DNA from: an uncultured Fibrobacter sp. | GTDB taxonomy: Bacteria; Fibrobacterota; Fibrobacteria; Fibrobacterales; Fibrobacteraceae | Length of the DNA: 23,429 nucleotides | Reading direction: 5' to 3' | Assembly (NCBI RefSeq): GCF_900316465.1 | Contig: NZ_ONDD01000033.1 | Coordinates: 1 to 23,429 of the forward strand | Shown here: piece after piece, positions 16,356 to 23,429 of the stretch | Position numbering within the stretch: position 1 is the stretch's first letter | Layout: each line of letters opens with the position of its first letter | Made by a program: the position numbers and the translations under genes | Notes under the pieces: model-generated | What the model saw: the letters and a program-made list of their open reading frames with translations, nothing else | Told to the model about the DNA's origin: nothing | The model's database searches: none

Positions 16356-17696
16356 ATGAAAAAAAGATTCTTGGCGGCGCTCATCGTGTCGCTCGGTATG
16401 CTGGTTGCTTGCGACGATTCCTCTTCGGCAAGCTCTGACAACGACAAGGAACTCTCTTCCTCTTCGACTGAAAAGTCCGGCGACAGCAAGGACAAATCTA
16501 GCAGCAGTAAGGGCAAGTCTAGCAGTAGCGAAGCTAAATCTAGCGATAGCAAGGACAAGTCCAGCAGCTCTAAGAAAGAAGACAAGGGCGAATACAAGCG
16601 TGAATTCGCTACATCGATCGCTTCGGGCGAAACGATGTTCATTGGCACCATGTCTCTGGATCACACCGGTGATTTGGGCAAGGACTATATTGAAGTCGGC
16701 ACCCGCGCAGGTGTCGTTTATTACGATGGATCTCTGTTCATTGCAGACCTTGACATCGGTTCCATTGCCCGCTACAGCCTCGATGCCAACAACAAGATTG
16801 GTAAAAAGTCTGCTGAACTTACGCTCCCGGGCGTTTGGGTGAACCACATTTACTTTGTGAACGAAGAAAAGGCCTATTTGGGCGGCATGCTTGATTCGCT
16901 CCTTATCATCAATCCGAAGACCATGAAAACCACCGGCGCAATAGACCTTTCTAAGTACAAGGGTGATGACGCTCTCGTGGTGAGCCCGGGTACTGGCGTG
17001 ATTGTGGATGGTCGCCTCTACGTTGGCCTCTTGCAGAACGTGAGCGACTATGCTACCGGTAATACGGCTCAAGTCGCTATCATTGACGTTGAAAAGGATT
17101 CCGTGATTGCCGTGGCCGAAGATGACCGCGTTGCTGCTGTGGGCTCTCTTGACGACTCTCAGAATCAGGCTTTCATCGTCGCTGATGGTTACATTTACTG
17201 CTACAGTAACGCCTCTTGGGGCTACGCTCCCGGCCAGGTTGATGGCTTCCTGCGTATCAAGGTGGGTGAAACCAAGTTCGATAAGGATTATGCTTGGCTC
17301 GTAACCAAGGAAGTCGCTATCGATGATGTTACCAAGAAAGGTAACTTCAAGTACCTGAGCCCCACTACCTACGCGAATGGAACTAAGGTTTATGCATTCT
17401 TGAACGTGATGGTGGACCTGCAGCAGGTTTGGACTGATATGGATAGCTACCACAATAACACTTGCAAGCCGGTGGAAATCGATCTTGCCAAGAAGACCAT
17501 GAAGGCTCTCCCGATTGGTTACTCTTCTAGCTGGGCTAGCTATGGTAAGTACATTGATGAAGACGGTACCGTGATTTTTGCTGTGTCTACCGAAGAAGAC
17601 GGCAACGCCTACTTCCGTTATGACCCGAAGACCGGAAAGGCTAAAAAGATTGCTACAGTGGAACCGATCCCGATGTGGATTGTGCCGCTCAAGTAA
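16356..17696 (+). CDS. Surface-type lipoprotein, DUF4374/XusB-like beta-propeller (candidate siderophore binder)
   Basis: 446 residues. Residues 1-19 are a lipoprotein signal ending LVAC, with C19 lipidated and followed by DDSSS. Residues 20-75 are a Ser/Lys/Asp linker of the kind seen on many Fibrobacter lipoproteins. The rest is a repeated-strand domain with GVVYYDGSLFIADLDIGSIARYSLD, NPKTMKTTGAIDLSKY and VDGRLYVGLLQ segments. It resembles DUF4374 proteins such as XusB of Bacteroides, a propeller lipoprotein that binds ferric enterobactin. AGGAG lies 5-10 bp before the ATG. It is followed by a TonB-dependent receptor, as XusB is paired with XusA. The XusC-type PepSY protein is absent. The domain call is from memory of the pattern; a different propeller family is possible. 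Confidence 0.68.
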   Translation: MKKRFLAALIVSLGMLVACDDSSSASSDNDKELSSSSTEKSGDSKDKSSSSKGKSSSSEAKSSDSKDKSSSSKKEDKGEYKREFATSIASGETMFIGTMSLDHTGDLGKDYIEVGTRAGVVYYDGSLFIADLDIGSIARYSLDANNKIGKKSAELTLPGVWVNHIYFVNEEKAYLGGMLDSLLIINPKTMKTTGAIDLSKYKGDDALVVSPGTGVIVDGRLYVGLLQNVSDYATGNTAQVAIIDVEKDSVIAVAEDDRVAAVGSLDDSQNQAFIVADGYIYCYSNASWGYAPGQVDGFLRIKVGETKFDKDYAWLVTKEVAIDDVTKKGNFKYLSPTTYANGTKVYAFLNVMVDLQQVWTDMDSYHNNTCKPVEIDLAKKTMKALPIGYSSSWASYGKYIDEDGTVIFAVSTEEDGNAYFRYDPKTGKAKKIATVEPIPMWIVPLK

Positions 17697-18015
17697 GAAA
17701 AAATCTCCATAAAACCTCAATATCCTCATAAACACAAACTTCCGTTCTTGCTCAGGCGAGAGCGGATTTTTATTTGCTTCGCAAATTCAAAGTCTTGCGC
17801 CTCGGTCATATGCAAGTAAAGTTGACGCTTCGCGTCCGTGGCTGCATTTATCAAATATAAGTCCATAAATGGCTTATGCTTGAATAAATTTGCGCACTCT
17901 TGCCCGCGACACTCGGCTTGGCGGATTTTGCTTTATGAAAAGGAAAAACTATTCGGGTTTTTAGCAGCCTATTTGGAGTAGAATTTTGAGCGAAAATTTG
18001 CTCAATTGCGCTGCG
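17697..18015 (+). promoter_or_regulatory. Intergenic region with terminator, small hairpins and the TonB-receptor promoter
   Basis: 319 bp, no convincing gene. It contains the terminator at 17741-17771, two tight hairpins with identical GC-TTC-GC tips (ATTTGC-TTC-GCAAAT at 17772-17786, and GACGC-TTC-GCGTC at about 17823-17835), and the control box at 17952-17983 (TTCGG at 17952, TTTGGAGTAGAA at 17972-17983). A 23-bp gap leads to a weak -10, TCAATT (18002-18007). TTGAGC (17986-17991) and GCTCAA (18000-18005) form a perfect hairpin across the spacer. No Shine-Dalgarno sequence precedes the ATG at 18016. Confidence 0.5.
17741..17771 (+). terminator. Intrinsic terminator after the XusB-like gene
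   Basis: TCCGTTCT pairs with AGAGCGGA (8 bp, one G-T pair) around a short loop, followed by TTTTT at 17767-17771. It lies 45 bp after the stop codon, which indicates that the receptor gene downstream is transcribed separately. Confidence 0.75.
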
Positions 18016-20262
18016 ATGAAAAAGATGTTTATTTACAAGGCGGCTACGCTTGCCCTTATATTTGCTACGGTTGGTGCGGTTTCGGTCCGTGCTCAAGATG
18101 ATGAAATTACTTCGATAGATGATTTTCTAGAAGAAACTGCTCCAGAAAATTCGGAGTCTGCCGATGTGTCGAATTCAGATGCCCCAGCACAAACAAGTGC
18201 GTCGGGGGTTACGCAGCTAGATGAACTTTCGGTGGAATCTGAAATAGAAGCGGAACAAGCGAAGCAGGCCAAAAAGGCCGAATCGGTTGCGACGATTGAT
18301 GCTGCTGAAATGCAGAATACCAGCAAGACTGTTTCGAAGGCGGTCAACTCTGCCTCGGGTGTGAAGGTGCGCAAGTCGGGCGGCATGGGCAGCGAAGGCA
18401 AGGTCAACATTCGCGGCATGGAAGGCAAGAATATCAAGGTGCTCGTGAACGGTGTCCCGGTTGAAACGCAGGGCAACTTGGGCCTTGACGATATTCCTAT
18501 TGATCAAATTGCCGATATCGAAGTCTATAAGGGGTATGTTCCGGCACGTTTTGCAACGGATGGCGCAGGCGGTGCTATCAATATCATTACCAAGAAACGT
18601 CCTGCCAATTCGATTGACGCTTCTTACAGCCTTTCGAGTTTTAATACGCACAAGGCTTCTGTAACGGCGAGCCACTTGGTGGATAGTATTGTGGGTGGCG
18701 CAGGCTTGGAAGTGGGTGTGTCGGGGTATTTTAACCATTCCGACAACGATTACAAATTTACTTCGCCTTATATGAAAAGTTCTACGGGCAAAGACACGAG
18801 CATTGTTCGCGATCACGACCATTACACCTCTTACAATGTACAGGCTTTTGCAAACTTGATGAATGCTTGGTTTGACCAGGTTTCGCTGGGTGTAAGCTAC
18901 GGTGCGTTTGAGAAGGAAATTCAGGGCGATGCAAACCGCATTGTGGAAGCGATGTCCGAAGGGTACAATTTTGGAGCGACATTCGGGCTTGACAAGAAGA
19001 ATATCTTTGTGAAAGACTTGAATTTTGGAAACCATTTTTCGTTCGGGTATGGCGAAAATAAAGTCATTGATACGAGCCGAGTGCACTGCCGCAACTGGTA
19101 TGCTTGCGATACGGCAAAGAAAAATGTGGGCGAACTTTCGTCAATGGGACTCCCGAAACTGAGGACTGTTCAGGCTTATGACTTCAACAATTTGTTGAAT
19201 TTAGATTATCAGTTCATCAAGAATCAGTTTGTTTACTGGAATACTCTTTTCAGGTATCATAAGGAAGACCCTGAAGATGATGTGGGCTCTGAAATGGTGG
19301 GCTTCAATACGGCGGGTTTCCCGGGAAAGACAATTTCTGTGACGACGGGCCTTTCGCTTGAAGATAATTTCTTTGATTCTAGGTTGCAGAACTTACTTGG
19401 TTTCAAATTTCACTACTTGAAGGCTGAAATTTCTAACACATCGACGAGCTTGTTGCAGCAGGCTTCTGTAGAATCGAACGATTATACGGATTTCAGTTAC
19501 GATGAAAGCTTGATGTTTAGGATTGTAAAGCCGCTTTCAATCAAGGGCTCCTACCAGCATGCGGTGCGCTTGCCCACGCCTGATGAACTCTTTGGCGATG
19601 GGGTGCGCGTGAGTGCCGCGACTAACCTCAAGCCCGAAGAAGCGGACAATTTTAACGTGGGACTGTCTCTTGATTTGCAGGAAATCCCGTTGTTTGCACG
19701 ATTCCGATTTGACGGAGACGTATTCTATTCCTATTACAAGAACCGCATCCATTATATGGGAACTTCGCAAATGTCGGTGCCGTACTTTAACATGGACCCG
19801 ATTCGCGGATGGGGCTACGAAGGCGACGTAAAACTCGATGTAAATGAATGGGTGCTGCTCGGAACGAACTGGACTTTCCAGGATTTGCGCAATATAGATT
19901 ATAACGCCAAGCAGGGAATTCTTGAAGATGCAATCATCCCGAACATTCCTCGGTTCTTTATGAATTATATGGCCGAATTCCACATGGGTGATATACTCAA
20001 CAAGAACGATTTTGTCAAGTTCTGGTGGGCTGCAAATTACACCGATGAATACTATTACGGCTGGAAAGTCAGTTCCCGCCAAAGCAGAAAAATCGATGCG
20101 TCGTTCACGCAGGATTTAGGTGTTGAATATTCCGTGTGGGAAAATAAACTCGCTTGGAGCTTTGAAGTCGATAACTTTATGGACGAAACCGTTTACGATA
20201 AGTATGGAGAATCTAAACCGGGACGCACTTTCGCGACTAAGATTAGATACAGTTTTAGGTAG
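18016..20262 (+). CDS. TonB-dependent outer-membrane receptor (ferric chelate uptake)
   Basis: 748 residues from the ATG at 18016. A TTG at 17986 in the same frame is less likely, because the signal peptide (MKKMFIYKAA onward, cleaved near VRA-Q at 26-27) begins at the ATG. An acidic stretch follows, then a TonB-box-like TQLDELSV (66-73), a short Gln/Lys/Ala coil, and the plug domain (about 88-195) with VNIRGMEGKNIKVLVNG and DGAGGAINIITKK. The rest is a 22-strand barrel with RTFATKIRYSFR at the end, finishing in an aromatic-basic strand. Family role: TonB-powered import of ferric siderophores, haem or cobalamin; the loops do not show a haem motif. Its neighbours (XusB-like lipoprotein, AraC, ABC pair) favour a siderophore. 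No clear terminator follows. Confidence 0.93.
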   Translation: MKKMFIYKAATLALIFATVGAVSVRAQDDEITSIDDFLEETAPENSESADVSNSDAPAQTSASGVTQLDELSVESEIEAEQAKQAKKAESVATIDAAEMQNTSKTVSKAVNSASGVKVRKSGGMGSEGKVNIRGMEGKNIKVLVNGVPVETQGNLGLDDIPIDQIADIEVYKGYVPARFATDGAGGAINIITKKRPANSIDASYSLSSFNTHKASVTASHLVDSIVGGAGLEVGVSGYFNHSDNDYKFTSPYMKSSTGKDTSIVRDHDHYTSYNVQAFANLMNAWFDQVSLGVSYGAFEKEIQGDANRIVEAMSEGYNFGATFGLDKKNIFVKDLNFGNHFSFGYGENKVIDTSRVHCRNWYACDTAKKNVGELSSMGLPKLRTVQAYDFNNLLNLDYQFIKNQFVYWNTLFRYHKEDPEDDVGSEMVGFNTAGFPGKTISVTTGLSLEDNFFDSRLQNLLGFKFHYLKAEISNTSTSLLQQASVESNDYTDFSYDESLMFRIVKPLSIKGSYQHAVRLPTPDELFGDGVRVSAATNLKPEEADNFNVGLSLDLQEIPLFARFRFDGDVFYSYYKNRIHYMGTSQMSVPYFNMDPIRGWGYEGDVKLDVNEWVLLGTNWTFQDLRNIDYNAKQGILEDAIIPNIPRFFMNYMAEFHMGDILNKNDFVKFWWAANYTDEYYYGWKVSSRQSRKIDASFTQDLGVEYSVWENKLAWSFEVDNFMDETVYDKYGESKPGRTFATKIRYSFR

Positions 20263-20268
20263 TTCATT

Positions 20269-20300
20269 CTAACTAAGTTGTATCACTACTAACTAAGTTG
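20269..20300 (+). repeat. Direct repeat CTAACTAAGTTG, two copies with 20-bp period
   Basis: Identical 12-mers lie at 20269-20280 and 20289-20300, each containing the near-palindrome AACTAAGTT. A third inverted element, AGTTGTCAACT, follows at about 20303-20313. They are between the receptor stop and the promoter of the small-protein/ATPase operon (TTGAAG at 20405-20410, 16 bp, TATAGT at 20427-20432). Two-turn spacing is typical of regulator binding. Confidence 0.55.
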
Positions 20301-20404
20301 CAAGTTGTCAACTAAATTTCAAATTTGCAACAATGTTAGTCGCTTGGAAAGCTTATGGGACTAAGGCTCTAAGTCTGTTTATTAGTTTGTATGTAAGTTG
20401 CTTT

Positions 20405-20432
20405 TTGAAGTAAAAAGAGATAGATTTATAGT
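20405..20432 (+). promoter_or_regulatory. Sigma70-type promoter for the DUF6110-like/P-type ATPase operon
   Basis: TTGAAG (20405-20410), 16-bp spacer, TATAGT (20427-20432). The expected start is near 20439, followed by AGGAG 6 bp before the ATG at 20461. Neither the TTTGGAG box nor an exact TTAG-N6-CTAA site is present, so this operon appears to be controlled differently from the uptake genes. Confidence 0.55.
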
Positions 20433-20460
20433 GACGAACAATCAACAAAAGGAGTAAACT

Positions 20461-20685
20461 ATGTCCGTATGGAAAAATGAAAAGTTCTGGTTGGTGATGG
20501 CTGGTGCTGTTGGCTCTGCTATTGCAAAGAAGATTCTCAAGGCTCCCAAAACTCGCGAATATGCCGTCAAGGGACTTGCTCAGGGCATGAAGTTCACTGC
20601 CGACGCTAAGGCCACCTTCCAAGACATGAAGGACGAAGCTGCCGACATCTGCAACGACGCAAAGAAAGAAGCAGAAGCGAAGTAA
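20461..20685 (+). CDS. Small DUF6110/PacL-like protein paired with the metal ATPase
   Basis: 74 residues. Residues 8-25 (FWLVMAGAVGSAIAKKIL) form one hydrophobic helix, and the remainder is an Ala/Lys/Glu/Asp helix ending KKEAEAK. AGGAG lies 6 bp upstream, and the stop is 3 bp before the ATPase ATG, so the two are tightly coupled. Small proteins of this form (DUF6110 in Firmicutes; the DUF1490 PacL proteins in mycobacteria) are encoded directly before P1B-type ATPases; PacL1 stabilises its ATPase in the membrane and binds metal. The single Cys in DICNDAKKEAE together with acidic residues could be a metal ligand. The family assignment is from length, layout and context and is not certain. Confidence 0.7.
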   Translation: MSVWKNEKFWLVMAGAVGSAIAKKILKAPKTREYAVKGLAQGMKFTADAKATFQDMKDEAADICNDAKKEAEAK

Positions 20686-20688
20686 TCC

Positions 20689-22770
20689 ATGAAATTCAAG
20701 ATTGTTTACGATCAGCCGGGGCGAATCCGCTTTCGGGCGGGGGCCTACGCATTTGAAAAAATGCATGAACCGCGCATCCACATGGCATGCGTGAGTGAAC
20801 CTTATGTCCAGAAAGCGGTAGTCCATTCGGAAAACGGCGGTATTCTGCTGGAATACGAAGATGGCTATCGTGAACAGGTGATTGATTTCGTTCGAAATCT
20901 GAACATTGCAAATCTTCCGGAAATCGAACCCGATACCGAATATCAGCTGCAGGCTCTTGATACGGATTTCAAGAATAAGCTCACGTTCATGATTGCGCGG
21001 CGTTACTTGGCCAAGTTGTTTATTCCGGCTCCTATCCGCACGGTGCACCTGATTTACAGGGGCCTCAAGTTTGTGGCGAAGGGCTTGAATTGCCTTGGTG
21101 AAGGAAAGCTTTCTGTCGAGGTGTTAGATGGAGCCGCTATCGGAGCGAGCATCCTGCAGCGCAATTACGAATCGGCGGGAACCATTATGTTCTTGCTGAA
21201 CGTAAGTAGCCTTTTGGAAGATTATACTAAGGCGCGTACCCGCACCGCCCTTACTGCAAGTCTTGCCGTGAAGGTGGACAAGGTGTGGGTCGTTCGCGAC
21301 GGTGTCGATGTTCAGGTGCGCATGCAGGACGTTCAGGTGGGCGACCTCGTGCGCGTGCGTTCCGGCAGCATGATTCCGGTGGATGGAACCGTTACCGAAG
21401 GCGATGCCTTTGTGAACGAAGCGACTATGACGGGCGAATCCCAGGCTGTTCATAAGACGGTCGGTAAGTCCGTTTTTGCGGGCACCATCGTAGACGAAGG
21501 TTCGATTGTCGTGTCAGTGCGTGCCGTGAGTGGCAACACCAAGATTCAGAAGATTATCGAACTTATCGATCGCTCCGAGGACTTGAAGGCTTCTATCCAG
21601 AGCCGTGCTGAACGCTTGGCTGATGGTATTGTGCCGTTCAGTTTCCTCGGTTTCGGGCTCACGCTCTTGTTTACCCGCAACATCACTAAGGCCGTCTCGA
21701 TTCTGATGGTGGATTATTCTTGCGCCATCAAGCTTTCGACCCCGATTTCGGTGATTTCTGCGCTGCGCGAAGCCGCTGACCGCAACATGACCGTGAAGGG
21801 CGGCAAGTACCTGGAAGAATTTGCGCTTGCCGATACCATTGTTTTCGACAAGACAGGAACTCTCACCAAGGCGGAACCGAAACTTGAACGTGTTATTCCG
21901 TTCGGAAACCGCAGCGAAGACGAAATCCTTCGCATCGCCGCTTGCATCGAGGAGCATTTCCCGCATAGCATGGCGCGCGCCATTGTGCGCGGGGCTGCCG
22001 AAAGGGGAATCGACCACGAAGAAGAACACGCTGACGTGAAGTACATTGTGGCACATGGAATCGCGACGACTCTCGATGGCGAACGCGCTGTTATCGGTAG
22101 CAAGCATTTCGTAGTCGAAGACGAAAAAATCGCGGTGGGCGAGGCGGAACAGAAAAAGATTGACGAACTCGCCGGAGCCGCATCCGTGATTTACCTTGCT
22201 ATTGGCGGGAACCTTGCGGGCGTGCTTTGCATTAGCGATCCTCCGCGAGACGAAGCAGCAGAAGCGATTCGCATGCTCCGTGAACGCGAGATCAAGCATG
22301 TGGCGATGATTACCGGCGATAGCCAGAAGGCTGCTGAACGCACGGCGCAACTTTTGGGCGTCGATACCTTCTTTGCGCAGGTGCTGCCCGAAGACAAGCA
22401 CCGCTATGTGGAAAAGATGAAGGCCGAAGGCCGCCGCGTGATTATGGTGGGCGACGGAATCAACGATGCTCCTGCCCTTGCCGCCGCGAACGTGTCGGTC
22501 GCCATGAGCGATGCCAGCGACATTGCCCGTGAAACCGCCGACGTGACCCTCCGCAGCGAAGACCTGCGCGACCTCGCCGAACTCCGTACGCTGAGTACCC
22601 AGCTCATGGACCGCATCCAGGCGAATTACCGCTTTATCGTCGCCTTCAACACGTCGTTACTGGCGGCAGGCTTCTTCGGCTTCTTGGCCCCCTCGACCTC
22701 GGCCTTGTTGCACAACCTCTCGACCATGGCAATCTGTGCCAAGAGTATGACCCCGCTAAAACGCGCGTAG
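20689..22770 (+). CDS. P1B-type heavy-metal-translocating ATPase with N-terminal HMA_2-like domain (CtpC-like)
   Basis: 693 residues. All catalytic P-type motifs are present: TGES (248-251), DKTGT with the phosphorylated D387 (387-391), HFPHS near 424-427 in place of the usual HP motif, ITGDS near 540, and GDGINDAPA (588-596). The transmembrane metal motif is YSCAIK with C345, instead of CPC, CPH or SPC. The first 75 residues resemble an HMA-type fold (PGRIRFRAG) but lack the CxxC copper site. This combination is found in a subgroup that includes mycobacterial CtpC, linked to Mn2+ or Zn2+ handling. The likely role is export of a divalent metal, perhaps Mn2+ or surplus Fe2+, or metal loading of secreted enzymes. 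It is the second gene of an operon ending at a strong terminator. Confidence 0.9.
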   Translation: MKFKIVYDQPGRIRFRAGAYAFEKMHEPRIHMACVSEPYVQKAVVHSENGGILLEYEDGYREQVIDFVRNLNIANLPEIEPDTEYQLQALDTDFKNKLTFMIARRYLAKLFIPAPIRTVHLIYRGLKFVAKGLNCLGEGKLSVEVLDGAAIGASILQRNYESAGTIMFLLNVSSLLEDYTKARTRTALTASLAVKVDKVWVVRDGVDVQVRMQDVQVGDLVRVRSGSMIPVDGTVTEGDAFVNEATMTGESQAVHKTVGKSVFAGTIVDEGSIVVSVRAVSGNTKIQKIIELIDRSEDLKASIQSRAERLADGIVPFSFLGFGLTLLFTRNITKAVSILMVDYSCAIKLSTPISVISALREAADRNMTVKGGKYLEEFALADTIVFDKTGTLTKAEPKLERVIPFGNRSEDEILRIAACIEEHFPHSMARAIVRGAAERGIDHEEEHADVKYIVAHGIATTLDGERAVIGSKHFVVEDEKIAVGEAEQKKIDELAGAASVIYLAIGGNLAGVLCISDPPRDEAAEAIRMLREREIKHVAMITGDSQKAAERTAQLLGVDTFFAQVLPEDKHRYVEKMKAEGRRVIMVGDGINDAPALAAANVSVAMSDASDIARETADVTLRSEDLRDLAELRTLSTQLMDRIQANYRFIVAFNTSLLAAGFFGFLAPSTSALLHNLSTMAICAKSMTPLKRA

Positions 22771-23117
22771 GGCCGCAACCCTCAAAAATCACCTAAATTA
22801 TCAAAAAATGCCCCTGCTCAGAGCTACTTGAGCGGGGGCACCTTTATTCCCAAAGAGACACAAAAGAGGGAATTGATTTTTTGATTCAACCTAACAAGCC
22901 TGAGTCCGAAAGCTATGGCGACATTCTGAATTAGACTTGTCTAACTAAAAGTTAGATAAAACTAACTGCAAAAACAAGGGTAAAATGGCAAAAATAATGT
23001 AAATTTTCCTTATAAAATTAGTCTTCTCTAAATAAATACGAATTCGGTAATATTTTTAGCCTTGCCTAATTAGATTTATTAAACTATATTAGCCGCGTCT
23101 AAATAAGGCTGGTTGAA
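22771..23117 (+). promoter_or_regulatory. Intergenic region with terminator and an array of TTAG-N6-CTAA operators before the DtxR-type gene
   Basis: 347 bp without a gene. After the terminator (22809-22845) come five exact TTAG-N6-CTAA palindromes at 22931-22944, 22952-22965, 23018-23031, 23056-23069 and 23089-23102, plus a one-mismatch copy at 23070-23083. A promoter, TTGCCT (23062-23067), 17 bp, TATATT (23085-23090), has its -35 inside the fourth palindrome and its -10 touching the fifth. The core resembles known DtxR/IdeR (TTAGG...CCTAA) operators, so autorepression by the downstream gene is likely. Confidence 0.75.
22809..22845 (+). terminator. Intrinsic terminator of the P-type ATPase operon
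   Basis: TGCCCCTGCTCA (22809-22820) pairs with TGAGCGGGGGCA (22829-22840) over 12 bp with one G-T pair and an 8-base loop, followed by a short T-rich tail. It lies about 40 bp after the ATPase stop. Confidence 0.88.
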
Positions 23118-23429
23118 ATGGACCATACAAAATTGACTCAAAGCTTAGAAGATTACCTGGAAATGGTGCACATGTTGCGCCTGGCGAACGGGCTTGCCCG
23201 CGTCAAGGATATTGCGGCGGCTCTTGCCGTGAAAATGCCGTCGGTCGCAAAGGCCATGGTTGAACTCAAGAAAATGGGCCTTGTAAGGCAGGAACCCTAC
23301 AGCGGTGTAGAACTCACCGAAGAGGGTGAACGCGTTGCCGCCATGATTTTGAATCGTCATATTCTTCTGAAGGGTTTCCTGATTAAGCTGGGCGTGTCCG
23401 AGGCGATTGCCGACAAGGACGCCTGCTGC
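23118..23429 (+). CDS. DtxR/MntR-family metal-dependent repressor, N-terminal 104 residues (cut by window edge)
   Basis: The frame runs from the ATG at 23118 to the window end. It has the family winged helix: VKDIAAALAVKMPSVAKAMVELKKMGLV, then the wing, and the start of the dimerisation domain (NRHILLKGFL). Visible metal ligands, aligned to MntR with an offset of four: D12 (MntR D8), E15 (E11), H81 (H77) and C103 (MntR E99, DtxR C102). So it has an MntR-like Asp early and a DtxR-like Cys later. The Cys favours Fe2+, but the mixed set leaves Mn2+ possible. The protein represses metal-uptake genes when metal-loaded. The operators just upstream imply autoregulation. The rest of the gene, including any SH3 domain, lies beyond the window. 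Confidence 0.92.
   Translation, partial: MDHTKLTQSLEDYLEMVHMLRLANGLARVKDIAAALAVKMPSVAKAMVELKKMGLVRQEPYSGVELTEEGERVAAMILNRHILLKGFLIKLGVSEAIADKDACC

Noticed and set aside
16430..16580. Degenerate AGCAG/TCTAGC repeats
   Set aside because: They encode the Ser/Lys linker of the lipoprotein; codon-level repetition explains them, not a mobile or CRISPR repeat.
16344..17735. 463-residue open frame on the minus strand, opposite the XusB-like gene
   Set aside because: The plus strand has a lipobox, linker and ribosome site; the minus frame shows no recognisable domain.
17851..18096. 81-residue minus-strand frame across the receptor promoter and signal peptide
   Set aside because: It overlaps the control box and the receptor start, and its composition is not protein-like.

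Overview
The window looks like a chromosomal iron and transition-metal acquisition island from a Gram-negative anaerobe. Fibrobacter or a close relative is most likely. This placement is inferred from the Ser/Lys/Asp-rich linker behind a lipobox of type LVAC-DD, the mid-range GC content, an outer membrane with TonB systems, and anaerobe-type genes (FeoAB, DUF3793, short-chain flavodoxin). No rRNA, tRNA, insertion sequence, phage gene or CRISPR array was seen.

Layout. Positions 1-4869 (minus) hold a four-gene operon: an MMPL/RND exporter, a LolA-like periplasmic protein, an outer-membrane barrel and a TonB protein cut by the window edge. Divergent from it are feoA-feoB (5029-7322, plus). Positions 7331-11607 (minus) carry DUF3793, flavodoxin, a second MMPL/RND exporter and a ZIP transporter, with a strong terminator hairpin between flavodoxin and the exporter. 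Positions 11697-16043 (minus) are an operon of an AraC-type regulator and two exporter-fold ABC half-transporters, laid out like YbtA/YbtPQ-type siderophore uptake. On the plus strand follow a DUF4374/XusB-like lipoprotein (16356-17696), a TonB-dependent receptor (18016-20262), a small PacL/DUF6110-like protein with a P1B-type metal ATPase (20461-22770), and the start of a DtxR/MntR-family metalloregulator (23118 to the edge).

How the parts may work together. Ferric chelates would be captured by the lipoprotein, cross the outer membrane through the receptor powered by TonB, and cross the inner membrane through the ABC pair. FeoAB and ZIP would take free divalent metal, the P-type ATPase would move metal outward, and flavodoxin would replace ferredoxin when iron is short. 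No siderophore synthesis gene is present, so use of foreign siderophores is the simplest reading.

The most interesting signal is regulatory. Two site families recur upstream of genes. (1) TTAG-N6-CTAA palindromes: five exact copies before the DtxR-type gene, one before DUF3793, and near-matches at the AraC promoter. (2) A bipartite box, TTCGG-N15-TTTGGAGTAGAA, at four promoters (MMPL-TonB operon, feoAB, XusB-like lipoprotein, receptor), always with a candidate -10 hexamer 23 bp after TTTGGAG. Together they suggest a cascade: an iron-sensing DtxR-type repressor controls an AraC-type activator, which switches on the uptake genes. This is inference from sequence and needs testing.
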